A stretch of DNA of 64,000 bases from an uncultured Oscillospiraceae bacterium (GTDB taxonomy: Bacteria; Bacillota; Clostridia; Oscillospirales; Oscillospiraceae). The stretch spans positions 28,290-92,289 of the forward strand of contig CAJUQD010000003.1 of assembly GCA_910588105.1 (NCBI GenBank), given 5' to 3'. The notes under the pieces are model-generated. The model saw nothing but the letters and a program-made list of their open reading frames with translations, ran no database searches and had not been told where the DNA came from. The translations under genes and the position numbers were made by a program. Shown in pieces: positions 26,848 through 35,949 of this stretch (its first letter is position 1; each line of letters opens with the position of its first letter).

Positions 26848-29224
26848 TTGCTGGCAAGTGAGATATCTGGAAGATGAGGGCCCCGGTGTTCCCGTGACCC
26901 TTCCCCATGACGCCATGCTGTCCGAGCCCCGCACGGAGCTGTCCGCCGGGGGCGTGAACACCGGCTGGTACGAGGGGCGGGATTACCGCTACACGAAGGT
27001 TTTTACCCCTGACCATACCCTGGCGGGACAGACCGCCGTGTTGGAGTTCGAGGGGGTGTACCACAACGCCGAGGTGTGGCTCAACGGGGAAAAGCTGGCC
27101 TTCCGGCCCTATGGCTACACCAACTTCTATGTGGATCTGACGGGGAAGCTCCGAGCCGGGGAAGAGAACACCCTGGAGGTCATTGCCCGCAACGCCGACC
27201 AGCCCAACTCCCGGTGGTATTCCGGTGCGGGCATCTACCGTCCCGTTACCCTGTGGACAGCGCCGAAGGAGCATATCCCGCCAAACGGGCTGCGGGTGCG
27301 CACCGTGAGCATTGACCCCGTCGTGGTGGAGGTCACGGTACAAACCAGCGGCGCCGGAGATGTCTTTGTCCAAATATGCGGCGGCGGCCAGGCCGTGGCT
27401 TCCGGGAGCACCCAGTCCGACGGCACAGCCGTGCTCCAACTGACCATCCCAGACGGCAGGCTGTGGAGTATGGACGCCCCCAATCTCTACACCTGCCGGG
27501 CCATTTTCGGGAACGACAGCGCTGAAACCACCTTTGGTGTGCGCACGTTGGAGTGGGGCGTCCATGGACTGCTGCTGAACGGCGAACGTGTGATCCTCCA
27601 GGGTGCGTGCATCCATCACGATAACGGCGTGCTGGGGGCGTGCTGCTACGAGGACGCGGAGTGGCGGAAGATCCGCATCTTGAAAGAAAACGGCTACAAC
27701 GCCATCCGCTCCGCCCACAACCCCTGTTCCAAATTCCTGCTGGACGCCTGCGACCACCTGGGCGTGCTGGTGATGGACGAGTACATCGACCACTGGTACA
27801 TCCACAAAACCATCCATGACTACGTGGAGCACTTCCCCCAGTGGTGGAAGCGGGACCTGAAGGATATGGTGGAAAAGGACTACAACCACCCTTCCGTCAT
27901 TCTGTACTCCACCGGAAACGAGGTGTCCGAGACCGCCCAGGAAAAGGGTATCGCCCTGACCCGGGAGATGACGGAATACCTCCATGCCTTGGACGCCACC
28001 CGCCCGGTGACCTGCGGCGTGAACATCTTCTTCAACTTTCTCAGCTCCATCGGCTTCGGCCAGTACAGCGACGAAAAGGCCCGGAAGGAGGCGGAAAAAG
28101 CCGAGAAGGCCAAGGCCGCCGGGAAGCAGGCTAAGGAGAAGGCGGTGGGCAGCAAGTTCTTCAACGACATGGCCGGACTGCTGGGGGACGAGTTCATGAA
28201 GCGGGGGGCCACCATCCCGCCCTGCGACTGGCGTACTCGGGACGCCTTCGCCAACATGGACATCGCGGGCTATAACTACGGCGTCTACCGCTACCGGCAC
28301 GACCTGAAAAAGTACCCCGGCCGTTTGATTCTGGGCAGCGAGACCTTCTGCAACGACGCCTACAAATTCCGGGAGCTGGCCAAGCTGGAACCCCGGCTCA
28401 TCGGCGACTTCGTCTGGGCGGGGATGGACTACCTGGGCGAGGTGGGCGTGGGGAGCTGGGAGTACGCCGACTACGCCCCCCGGTTTGACGGCGGGCTGGG
28501 CTGGGTGACCGCCGGGTCGGGCCGCATCGACCTGACGGGCCGCCCCCTGGGCGAGGCTCTGTACACCCGCGTGGCCCTGGAGCGGGACAGGGGGCCCTTT
28601 ATTGCCGTGTGCCCGGTGAACCACACCGGCGACAAGCACTCCCCCTCCGCCTGGAAGATGTCCAACGCCATGCCCTCCTGGAGCTGGCGGGGCTGCGCGG
28701 GCAAGCGCGCCAACGTGGAGGTCTATGCCCGGGCCCACAGCGTGGAGCTGCTGGTGAATGGCAGAAGCGTGGGCAAAAAAGAGCTGAAAAATGACTGCAT
28801 CGCCAAATTCCGCTGCACCTATGAAGACGGGACCGTCGAGGCGGTGAGCTATGACGCCGCTGGAAAAGAGCTGGGCCGCTGTTCCTTACGTACCGCCGCC
28901 CCGGAAACCCAGCTTCGGGCCGTTTCGGAGGAAAATGCTGTGGCTCCAGGCCGTCTGTGCCATATCCGGCTTCAATATACCGATGAAAGCGGCATATTGA
29001 AGCCATTGGAGCGGGGTATTTTGAATGTTGAAGTGTCGGGTGGAAAGCTGCTGGGCCTGGGCAGCGCCTGCCCCTACAATGAAATTGGGTTTTGTGAGGC
29101 AAAGACCGACACTTATTACGGCGAAGCATTGGCAGTAATGCAGGCAGGAGAGGATAAGAACCTTACGTTAACTGTCACAGACGGCAGACATACAGGGAGT
29201 GTCACAATCCCTGTGATCCGCTGA
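26825..29224 (+). CDS. Glycoside hydrolase family 2 protein (799 residues, copy 2)
   Basis: A cytoplasmic GH2 paralogue of the protein at 21476: LPHDAML, acid/base Glu in YSTGNEVS, nucleophile probably in LGSETF, and SWSWRGCAGK in the C-terminal part. The barrel carries a strongly charged insertion (about residues 418-445) made mostly of Ala, Lys and Glu, which would form a long helix or flexible arm. GAGGAGG lies inside the end of the GH43 gene, 8 bases before the ATG at 26825. The GH43-GH2 pair here repeats the GH43...GH2 order upstream, pointing to duplication of the module. Confidence 0.86.
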   Translation: MKANQFNDCWQVRYLEDEGPGVPVTLPHDAMLSEPRTELSAGGVNTGWYEGRDYRYTKVFTPDHTLAGQTAVLEFEGVYHNAEVWLNGEKLAFRPYGYTNFYVDLTGKLRAGEENTLEVIARNADQPNSRWYSGAGIYRPVTLWTAPKEHIPPNGLRVRTVSIDPVVVEVTVQTSGAGDVFVQICGGGQAVASGSTQSDGTAVLQLTIPDGRLWSMDAPNLYTCRAIFGNDSAETTFGVRTLEWGVHGLLLNGERVILQGACIHHDNGVLGACCYEDAEWRKIRILKENGYNAIRSAHNPCSKFLLDACDHLGVLVMDEYIDHWYIHKTIHDYVEHFPQWWKRDLKDMVEKDYNHPSVILYSTGNEVSETAQEKGIALTREMTEYLHALDATRPVTCGVNIFFNFLSSIGFGQYSDEKARKEAEKAEKAKAAGKQAKEKAVGSKFFNDMAGLLGDEFMKRGATIPPCDWRTRDAFANMDIAGYNYGVYRYRHDLKKYPGRLILGSETFCNDAYKFRELAKLEPRLIGDFVWAGMDYLGEVGVGSWEYADYAPRFDGGLGWVTAGSGRIDLTGRPLGEALYTRVALERDRGPFIAVCPVNHTGDKHSPSAWKMSNAMPSWSWRGCAGKRANVEVYARAHSVELLVNGRSVGKKELKNDCIAKFRCTYEDGTVEAVSYDAAGKELGRCSLRTAAPETQLRAVSEENAVAPGRLCHIRLQYTDESGILKPLERGILNVEVSGGKLLGLGSACPYNEIGFCEAKTDTYYGEALAVMQAGEDKNLTLTVTDGRHTGSVTIPVIR

Positions 29225-29237
29225 GGAGGATTATATC

Positions 29238-30713
29238 ATGTACTATGTCGGGATTGACCTGGGCACCTCCGCCTGCAAGCTGCTGCTGGTGGATGAGGGC
29301 GGCGCGGTGCGCAGCGAGGTGACCAAGGAGTACCCCCTGTCCTTTCCCCGTCCGGGCTGGAGCGAGCAGAACCCGGAGGACTGGTGGCGGGCTGTGACGG
29401 ACGGGGTGCCAGAACTGCTCCACGGTTTTGACGCTTCTCAAGTGGCAGGAATCGGCGCGGGCGGGCAGATGCACGGCCTGGTGGCGCTGGATGAGGACGA
29501 CAACGTCATCCGCCCCGCCATCCTGTGGAACGACGGGCGGACGGCCAAAGAGGTGGACTACCTCAACGAGACCGTTGGCCGCGACAAGCTGAGCCGGTAC
29601 ACCGCCAACATCGCCTTCGCGGGCTTCACCGCCCCCAAGCTGCTGTGGATGCGGGAGCACGAGCCGGAAAACTTTGCGAAAATCCGCAAGATCATGCTCC
29701 CCAAGGACTACATCAACTACAAGCTGACGGGCGTCCACTGCACGGACTGTTCGGACGCCTCCGGGACGCTGCTGCTGGACGTGGAGCACAAACGCTGGAG
29801 CGCCGAGATGCGCGGTATCTGCGGCGTCACGGAGGAACAGCTCCCCAAGCTGTACCAGAGCTGGGAGACGGTGGGAACTCTGAAAGCCGATGTGGCGAAA
29901 GAGCTGGGGTTACCCGAGAGCGTCAAGGTCTGCGCCGGAGCGGGGGACAACGCCGCCGCAGCTGTTGGAACGGGCGTCGTGGGCGCGGGCGGGTGCAATA
30001 TTTCGCTGGGCACGTCCGGCACCATCTTCATCAGCTCGGACAAGTTTGGGGTTGACCCAAACAACGCCCTCCATGCCTTCGCCCACGCGGACGGCGGCTG
30101 GCACCTGATGGGCTGTATGCTGTCCGCTGCCTCCTGCAACAAGTGGTGGTGCGGGGACATTTTGGGTACCAGCGATTACCAAACCGAGCAAAAGCCCATC
30201 GGCAAGGATAAGTTGGGCCGAAACCGGGTGTTCTTCCTGCCCTACCTCATGGGCGAGCGCTCCCCCATCAACGATACCAATGCCCGGGGCACGTTCATCG
30301 GCATGAGCATGGACACCACCCGCGCTGACCTCACCCAGGCGGTGCTGGAGGGTGTGGCTTTTGCCATCCGGGACAGCTTCGAGGTGGCCAAGTCCCTGGG
30401 CGTGTCCATCCCCAAGTGCATGATCTGCGGCGGCGGGGCCAAATCGTCCCTGTGGCGGACCATCTTCGCCAACGTGCTGGGCATTCCGCTGACCCTGCCA
30501 CAGACCGAGCAGGGCCCCGGCTACGGCGGCGCGGTGCTGGCCATGGTGGGCTGCGGGGCGTTTGAAAGCGTCCAGGCCGCCTGTGACACGCTGATCCACG
30601 TGGCCCAGACCGTGGAGCCGGACGCAGAACTCACCGCCCGGTACGAGGAGCGATATCGAAAGTTCCAACAAATCTACCCGGCCCTAAAAAATGTGTTTCC
30701 AGCGTTGAAATGA
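29238..30713 (+). CDS. xylB: Xylulokinase
   Basis: A 491-residue FGGY-family kinase that phosphorylates D-xylulose with ATP to xylulose 5-phosphate. It shows the N-terminal phosphate motif DLGTSACKLLLVD, the substrate-loop motif GAGGQMHGLV, WNDGRT, the second phosphate motif NISLGTSGTIF, and the adenosine motif GGGAKSSLWR, all typical of XylB. It lies 13 bases after the GH2 gene and opens the cytoplasmic sugar-metabolism block. No xylA (xylose isomerase) of the classical kind lies in the window. Confidence 0.92.
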   Translation: MYYVGIDLGTSACKLLLVDEGGAVRSEVTKEYPLSFPRPGWSEQNPEDWWRAVTDGVPELLHGFDASQVAGIGAGGQMHGLVALDEDDNVIRPAILWNDGRTAKEVDYLNETVGRDKLSRYTANIAFAGFTAPKLLWMREHEPENFAKIRKIMLPKDYINYKLTGVHCTDCSDASGTLLLDVEHKRWSAEMRGICGVTEEQLPKLYQSWETVGTLKADVAKELGLPESVKVCAGAGDNAAAAVGTGVVGAGGCNISLGTSGTIFISSDKFGVDPNNALHAFAHADGGWHLMGCMLSAASCNKWWCGDILGTSDYQTEQKPIGKDKLGRNRVFFLPYLMGERSPINDTNARGTFIGMSMDTTRADLTQAVLEGVAFAIRDSFEVAKSLGVSIPKCMICGGGAKSSLWRTIFANVLGIPLTLPQTEQGPGYGGAVLAMVGCGAFESVQAACDTLIHVAQTVEPDAELTARYEERYRKFQQIYPALKNVFPALK

Positions 30714-30724
30714 GGAGGTCAAGC

Positions 30725-31360
30725 ATGGAGATCAAAAGCGTATTTGACGCAGAATTTTCCCCCTATGGGCAGGTGCATAAGGGCTATAAGCTGGATGGCC
30801 TGCTGGCGGCCATGAAAGCCATCCCCTTGCCGGAAAGTGGCACCACCTACCAGCCCGCCATCCCTGAGCTGGAGGCCCTGCCCATCTTTGAACTGTTTGG
30901 CGCCAACGCCTACGGCGGGATGCCCGTCCAGCTGGGGATGTGCTGGGGCCGCAACACCAAATTGAACTGCCTGGAGTACCACCGGGACAGCGAGTTTAAC
31001 GTGGGCACCCATGACTTCATCCTCCTGCTGGCCAAGCAGGACGAAATCGTGGACGGTATGCTGGACACCGCAAAAGTCCGGGCGTTTCGCGTCCCCGCCG
31101 GGGTGTTGGTGGAGGTGTACGCCACCACTTTGCACTATGCCCCCTGCCACACCGACGAGGCCGAGGGCTTCCGGGTGGCGGTGGCGCTGCCCCGGGGCAC
31201 CAACGAGGCAAAACCCGCCATCAAGGTCATAACAGAGGAGGATCAACTGCTCTGGGCCCGGAACAAGTGGCTGCTGGCCCATGAGGACAGCGCCGAGGCC
31301 GGACAAGGCGCCGCCGTCCGGCTGTCCGGCGACAACAACGACATTGCCAACGATATTTGA
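30725..31360 (+). CDS. DUF4867 family cupin-like protein in a pentose gene block
   Basis: A 211-residue cytoplasmic protein that I assign to DUF4867 from its overall sequence. It has a cupin-like arrangement of possible metal ligands: LEYHRDSEF and, about 65 residues later, TLHYAPCH. The ATG at 30725 follows GAGG; an in-frame start at 30710 would overlap xylB. It sits between xylulokinase and a fucose/arabinose isomerase-family gene, so a role as sugar isomerase, mutarotase or accessory factor in pentose use is reasonable, but the function is not known to me. Confidence 0.7.
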   Translation: MEIKSVFDAEFSPYGQVHKGYKLDGLLAAMKAIPLPESGTTYQPAIPELEALPIFELFGANAYGGMPVQLGMCWGRNTKLNCLEYHRDSEFNVGTHDFILLLAKQDEIVDGMLDTAKVRAFRVPAGVLVEVYATTLHYAPCHTDEAEGFRVAVALPRGTNEAKPAIKVITEEDQLLWARNKWLLAHEDSAEAGQGAAVRLSGDNNDIANDI

Positions 31361-31377
31361 TATAGGAGGAAAACATC

Positions 31378-32853
31378 ATGAAAAACATCCCTGACGTAAA
31401 ACTTGGCCTCATCGCTGTCTCCCGGGACTGCTTCCCCATCGCCCTGAGCGAGAAGCGCCGCGCCGCCATCAAAGCCGCCTATGCGGGCGACCTCTACGAG
31501 TGCCCTGTCACCGTTGAGAACGAGCTGGATATGCTGAAAGCCTTGGCCGATGTGAACGAGCACGGCTGCAACGCCCTGGTGGTGTTCCTGGGCAATTTCG
31601 GCCCCGAGACCCCCGAGACCCTCATTGCCAAAAACTTTGACGGCCCCTGTATGTTCGTGGCCGCCGCCGAGGGGGACGGCGACCTCATCAATGGGCGCGG
31701 CGACGCCTACTGCGGTATGCTCAACTGCTCCTACAACCTGGGGATGCGCCATCTGAAGGGCTACATCCCGGAGTACCCCGTGGGCACGGCGGAGGACATC
31801 ACCAAAATGATTGCGGACTTCGTGCCCATCGCAAGGGCGGTCATCGGTGTGAAAAACCTGAAGATCATCACCTTCGGCCCCCGTCCCCAGGACTTTTTCG
31901 CCTGCAACGCCCCCATCAAGGGCCTGTACGAGATCGGCGTGGAGATCGAGGAGAACTCCGAGTTGGATCTGCTGGTGAGCTACAAGGAGCACGCAGGCGA
32001 CCCCCGGATCCCTGCCATCTGTGCGGAAATGGCCGAGGAAATGGGCGAGGGCCGCTACTATCCCGATTTGGGCGAGCGCATGGCCCAGTTCGAGCTGACC
32101 CTCCTCGATTGGGCGGAGAACCACAAGGGCAGCCGCAAGTACGTGGCCTTCGCCGACAAATGCTGGCCCGCGTTCCCCAGTCAGTTCGGGTTCGAACCCT
32201 GCTACGTCAACTCCCGGCTGGCGGCCCGTGGCATTCCCGTGGCCTGCGAGGTTGACATCTACGGCGCACTCAGCGAGTACATCGGGGCTTGTGTGTCCGG
32301 CGACGCCGTGACCCTGCTGGACATCAACAACTCCGTCCCGGCCCAGATGTGGGAGGAGCAGATCAAGGGCAGATACGACTACCAGCTCACCGACACCTTC
32401 ATGGGCTTCCACTGCGGCAACACCCCCGCCTGCAAGCTGTGCGCAGACCGGGCGGTGAAGTACCAGCTCATCCAGCACCGCCTGCTGGAGCCCCAGGACA
32501 GCGACCCCGACTTCACCCGCGGCACCCTGGAGGCGGACATTGCGCCCTCTGACATCACCTTCTACCGCCTCCAGTGCGACAGCGAGGGAAATCTCCGCTC
32601 CTACATCGCCCAGGGCGAGGTGCTGCCCGTCAAGACCGGCAGCTTCGGCGGAATCGGCGTGTTTGCCATCCACGAGATGGGCCGGTTCTACCGCCATGTG
32701 CTGATCCAGAAGCGCTACCCCCACCACGGGGCGGTGGCCTTTGGCCACTACGGCAAGGCGCTGTTCGAGGTGTTCAAGTTCCTGGGCGTTCAGGATATCG
32801 CCTATAATCAGCCCAAATCCCTGCCCTATCCCACCGAGAACCCCTGGGGTTGA
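31378..32853 (+). CDS. L-fucose/L-arabinose isomerase family protein
   Basis: A 491-residue protein of the L-fucose isomerase-like superfamily, which interconverts aldoses and ketoses using Mn2+. Recognisable parts are an N-terminal Rossmann-like domain (NALVVFLGNFGPETPE), a second domain and a conserved C-terminal region (DITFYRL, GRFYRHVLIQKRYPHHGAVAFGH kept here only as a landmark around residues 430-460). It is followed by a kinase and by AraD, so it probably makes L-ribulose from L-arabinose, or D-xylulose from D-xylose, in place of a classical AraA or XylA. Substrate is inference. Confidence 0.78.
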   Translation: MKNIPDVKLGLIAVSRDCFPIALSEKRRAAIKAAYAGDLYECPVTVENELDMLKALADVNEHGCNALVVFLGNFGPETPETLIAKNFDGPCMFVAAAEGDGDLINGRGDAYCGMLNCSYNLGMRHLKGYIPEYPVGTAEDITKMIADFVPIARAVIGVKNLKIITFGPRPQDFFACNAPIKGLYEIGVEIEENSELDLLVSYKEHAGDPRIPAICAEMAEEMGEGRYYPDLGERMAQFELTLLDWAENHKGSRKYVAFADKCWPAFPSQFGFEPCYVNSRLAARGIPVACEVDIYGALSEYIGACVSGDAVTLLDINNSVPAQMWEEQIKGRYDYQLTDTFMGFHCGNTPACKLCADRAVKYQLIQHRLLEPQDSDPDFTRGTLEADIAPSDITFYRLQCDSEGNLRSYIAQGEVLPVKTGSFGGIGVFAIHEMGRFYRHVLIQKRYPHHGAVAFGHYGKALFEVFKFLGVQDIAYNQPKSLPYPTENPWG

Positions 32854-32858
32854 GCGCC

Positions 32859-34388
32859 ATGGAAAAACTTTGTCTTGGCATCGAATTGGGTTCCACCCGC
32901 ATCAAGGCGGTGGCCGTCGATGGACAGCATACCCCTGTGTCCTCCGGGGACTACATCTGGGCGTCCAGCTACGAAAATGGCGTGTGGACCTACTCCCTGG
33001 ACGAGGTGTGGAAGGGCCTGAAGGCCACCCTGTCCGGGGTAGAGCACCGGGAGGCCGTGTGCGCCATGGGCGTGTCCGCCATGATGCACGGCTACCTTGC
33101 TTTCGACAAGGATTGGAACCTGCTGACGCCCTTCCGCACCTGGCAGAACACCATCACGGGGCAAGCGGCGGCGGAATTGACGGCCCTGTTCGGCTTCAAC
33201 ATCCCCCAGAGGTGGTCCATCGCCCACCTCTACCAGGCCATTCTGAACGAGGAACCCCACGTTCCCCAGATCGCCCACATCACCACCCTGGCGGGGTATG
33301 TCCACTATATGCTCACCGGCGTCAACGCCGTGGGTGTGGGCGAAGCCAGCGGTATGTTCCCCATCAACAGCGAGACCCTGGACTACGATGGGGAAATGAT
33401 GGAGAAGTTTAACGGGTTGGTGAAGTCCCGCGATTTGCCCTGGACGCTGGCAAATGTACTGCCCCGGGTCCTCCCCGCCGGCGCGGACGCGGGTGCGCTC
33501 ACCGAACGGGGCACGGCCCTGCTGGACAACCTGCTTACTCCTGGCATCCCCTTTGCCCCCGCCGAGGGCGACGCGGGCACCGGCATGGCCGCCACCAACG
33601 CCGTGGCCCCCCGGACGGGCAACGTGTCGGCGGGCACCTCCATCTTCTCCATGGTGGTGCTGGAACGGCCGCTGTCCAAGGTCTATGAGGAGATCGACCT
33701 GGTCACCACCCCCACCGGGGCTCCGGTGGCCATGGTGCACTGCAACAACTGTACCAACGATACCAATGCCTGGGCTGGGGTGCTGCGGGAGACGGCGGAG
33801 CTGTTCGGGGCCGCGCCCCCCGCCGGCGAGCTGTTCACCCGGCTGTACCAAAAGAGCCTGGACGGCGATCCGGACTGCGGCGGCGTTACCGTCTGCAACT
33901 ATCTGGCGGGGGAGGGCGTCACCCACATGGATGCGGGGCGGCCCCTGGTAGTGCGGATGCCGGAGAGCAGATTCACCCTGGCCAACTTCTTCCGCGCCCA
34001 GCTCTACTCCACCCTGGCCACGCTGAAAATCGGTATGGACATCCTGGCGGCGGAGGGGGTTGCTATCGACTCGCTGACCGGCCACGGTGGGCTGTTCAAA
34101 ACCCCGCTGGTGGGCCAGAAGTATCTGGCCGCCGCCTGCAGCGCCCCGGTGACCTGCATGGACACCGCCGGGGAGGGCGGCCCCTACGGTATGGCGCTGC
34201 TGGCCGCCTATCGGGTGTGGAAATCGGACGGCGAGACGTTGGAGGACTACTTGAACAAGCACGTATTCGCGGGCGTGTCCGGCTCCACCGTCGAGCCGGA
34301 CGGAGAGACGGTGGACGGCTTCAACGCCTACATGGAGCGGTATCAGGCTTTGCTCCACGTGGAGTGTAAAGCGGTGGAGGTGCTGTAA
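32859..34388 (+). CDS. FGGY-family sugar kinase, candidate L-ribulokinase
   Basis: A 509-residue kinase with FGGY-type phosphate motifs (GIELGSTRIKAV at the N-terminus, NVSAGTSIFSMV in the middle) and a conserved C-terminal adenosine region (GHGGLFKTPLVG). It is clearly different from the XylB at 29238. Its gene abuts araD with no gap, which suggests L-ribulokinase, resembling the non-orthologous AraK type of clostridia rather than AraB. The ATG at 32859 lies 5 bases after the isomerase stop codon; a TTG at 32850 overlaps that stop and lacks a better ribosome binding site. Confidence 0.78.
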   Translation: MEKLCLGIELGSTRIKAVAVDGQHTPVSSGDYIWASSYENGVWTYSLDEVWKGLKATLSGVEHREAVCAMGVSAMMHGYLAFDKDWNLLTPFRTWQNTITGQAAAELTALFGFNIPQRWSIAHLYQAILNEEPHVPQIAHITTLAGYVHYMLTGVNAVGVGEASGMFPINSETLDYDGEMMEKFNGLVKSRDLPWTLANVLPRVLPAGADAGALTERGTALLDNLLTPGIPFAPAEGDAGTGMAATNAVAPRTGNVSAGTSIFSMVVLERPLSKVYEEIDLVTTPTGAPVAMVHCNNCTNDTNAWAGVLRETAELFGAAPPAGELFTRLYQKSLDGDPDCGGVTVCNYLAGEGVTHMDAGRPLVVRMPESRFTLANFFRAQLYSTLATLKIGMDILAAEGVAIDSLTGHGGLFKTPLVGQKYLAAACSAPVTCMDTAGEGGPYGMALLAAYRVWKSDGETLEDYLNKHVFAGVSGSTVEPDGETVDGFNAYMERYQALLHVECKAVEVL

Positions 34389-35087
34389 ATGCAGGAAGAA
34401 CTGAAAAAAGCGGTCTGTGAGGCCAATCTATTGCTTCCCAAACACGGTCTCGCCACCTTCACCTGGGGCAATGTGTCCGGAGTGGATCGCGAAAAGGGCC
34501 TGATGGTCATCAAGCCATCAGGGGTGGAGTACGGCGGCATGACCGCCGACGACATGGTGGTGGTAAGCCTGGAGACCGGGGAACGGGTGGAGGGCAGATG
34601 GAAGCCCTCCAGCGACACCAAGACCCACATCGAACTTTACAAGGCGTTCCCCGGCATCGGCGGCATTGTCCACACCCACAGCCCCCACGCGGTGGCCTGG
34701 GCCCAGGCGGGGGAGGACATCCCCTGCTTCGGCACCACCCACGCCGACTACTTCTACGGCTCCATCCCCTGCGCCCGCCACCTGACCCAGGGGGAGCTGG
34801 AGGAGGATTACGAGAAAAACACGGGCGTAGTTATCATCGAGACTTTCCAGGAGCGGTGCATCGAGCCCACCGCCGTCCCCGGCGTGATCTGCGCCAGCCA
34901 TGGCCCCTTCGCCTGGGGGAAAGACCCGGCGGAGGCGGTGTACCACGCGGTGGTGCTGGAGGAGGTGGCCAGGATGGCCCTGCTCACCCGGCAGGTGCGG
35001 CCGTCCGCCGCCCCCGCCCCCCAGCGCGTCCAGGACAAGCACTACTTCCGCAAGCACGGCCCCGGGGCCTACTATGGCCAGGGCTGA
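34389..35087 (+). CDS. araD: L-ribulose-5-phosphate 4-epimerase
   Basis: A 232-residue class II aldolase/epimerase-fold protein that converts L-ribulose 5-phosphate to D-xylulose 5-phosphate. Seen motifs are TWGNVSG, KPSGVEY, SSDTKTHIELY, the metal-binding HTHSPHA, and later GPFAWG. Length matches AraD. It starts immediately after the stop codon of the kinase gene, so the two are coupled and probably form consecutive steps of L-arabinose breakdown, feeding the transketolase encoded next. Confidence 0.9.
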   Translation: MQEELKKAVCEANLLLPKHGLATFTWGNVSGVDREKGLMVIKPSGVEYGGMTADDMVVVSLETGERVEGRWKPSSDTKTHIELYKAFPGIGGIVHTHSPHAVAWAQAGEDIPCFGTTHADYFYGSIPCARHLTQGELEEDYEKNTGVVIIETFQERCIEPTAVPGVICASHGPFAWGKDPAEAVYHAVVLEEVARMALLTRQVRPSAAPAPQRVQDKHYFRKHGPGAYYGQG

Positions 35088-35102
35088 AAAGGAGAATCTA
35101 TC

Positions 35103-35948
35103 ATGACCAAAGAGGAAGAAATCACACTTCGAAAGACGGCCTGCAAGGTCCGGATAGGCGTGCTCACCGCCACCCACGGGGCCAAAGCGGGGCACCCCGG
35201 TGGCAGCCTGTCCGCCGCGGACGTGTTCACCTACCTGTACTTCAAGGAGCTGAACATCGACCCCCAGAATCCCAAGTGGGAGGGCCGAGACCGTTTTGTG
35301 CTGTCCAAAGGCCACACTGCGCCGGGGCTGTATGCGGCCCTGGCCTACCGGGGTTTCTTTCCTGTGGATGATTTGCCCACCCTGCGGCACATTGACAGCT
35401 ATTTGCAGGGCCACCCCAATATGAGCACCGTCCCCGGTGTGGATATGTCCACCGGATCACTGGGGCAGGGTATTTCCTGCGCCTGTGGCATGGCTTTAGG
35501 TTTGAAAAAGCAGGGCAGCACCGCCCGGGTCTACACCCTGCTGGGAGATGGCGAGATGCAGGAGGGCCAGGTGTGGGAGGCGCTGATGTTCGCCGCCCAC
35601 TACAGGTTGGACAACCTGTGCGTCATCATAGACCACAACGGCCTCCAGATCGACGGCCCCAATGAAAAGGTGATGGGGCTGGGCTCCATCCCGGATAAAC
35701 TGCAGGCCTTTGGGCTGAATGTGTTCCAGATCGACGGACACGACTTCCAGGCTATGGAAAAGGCCTTTGACGCTGCCCGGCAGATCAAGGGCAAGCCCTC
35801 CGCCATCGTGCTGGAGACGACCAAGGGCAAGGGCGTGAGCTACATGGAGGGTCAGGTGGGCTGGCACGGCAAGGCCCCCAACGACGAGGAGTACGCCCGG
35901 GGCATGGCGGAGCTGAGCGCTCAGCTGGCGGAACTGGAGGCGGTTTGA
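35103..35948 (+). CDS. Transketolase, N-terminal subunit
   Basis: A 281-residue protein matching the thiamine-diphosphate-binding N-terminal half of transketolase, split from the C-terminal half as in many Firmicutes and archaea. Motifs are GHPGGSLS, LSKGH, GSLGQG and the ThDP signature GDGEMQEGQVWEA...DHNGLQ. It forms the active enzyme with the product of the next gene, 2 bases downstream, and moves two-carbon units between pentose phosphates. Its presence shows the locus carries pentoses into the pentose phosphate pathway. Confidence 0.9.
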   Translation: MTKEEEITLRKTACKVRIGVLTATHGAKAGHPGGSLSAADVFTYLYFKELNIDPQNPKWEGRDRFVLSKGHTAPGLYAALAYRGFFPVDDLPTLRHIDSYLQGHPNMSTVPGVDMSTGSLGQGISCACGMALGLKKQGSTARVYTLLGDGEMQEGQVWEALMFAAHYRLDNLCVIIDHNGLQIDGPNEKVMGLGSIPDKLQAFGLNVFQIDGHDFQAMEKAFDAARQIKGKPSAIVLETTKGKGVSYMEGQVGWHGKAPNDEEYARGMAELSAQLAELEAV

Positions 35949-35949
35949 A

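Noticed and set aside
32741..33412. A 223-codon plus-strand frame overlapping the isomerase and kinase genes
   Set aside because: It is out of frame with two well-recognised enzymes and has no domain of its own.
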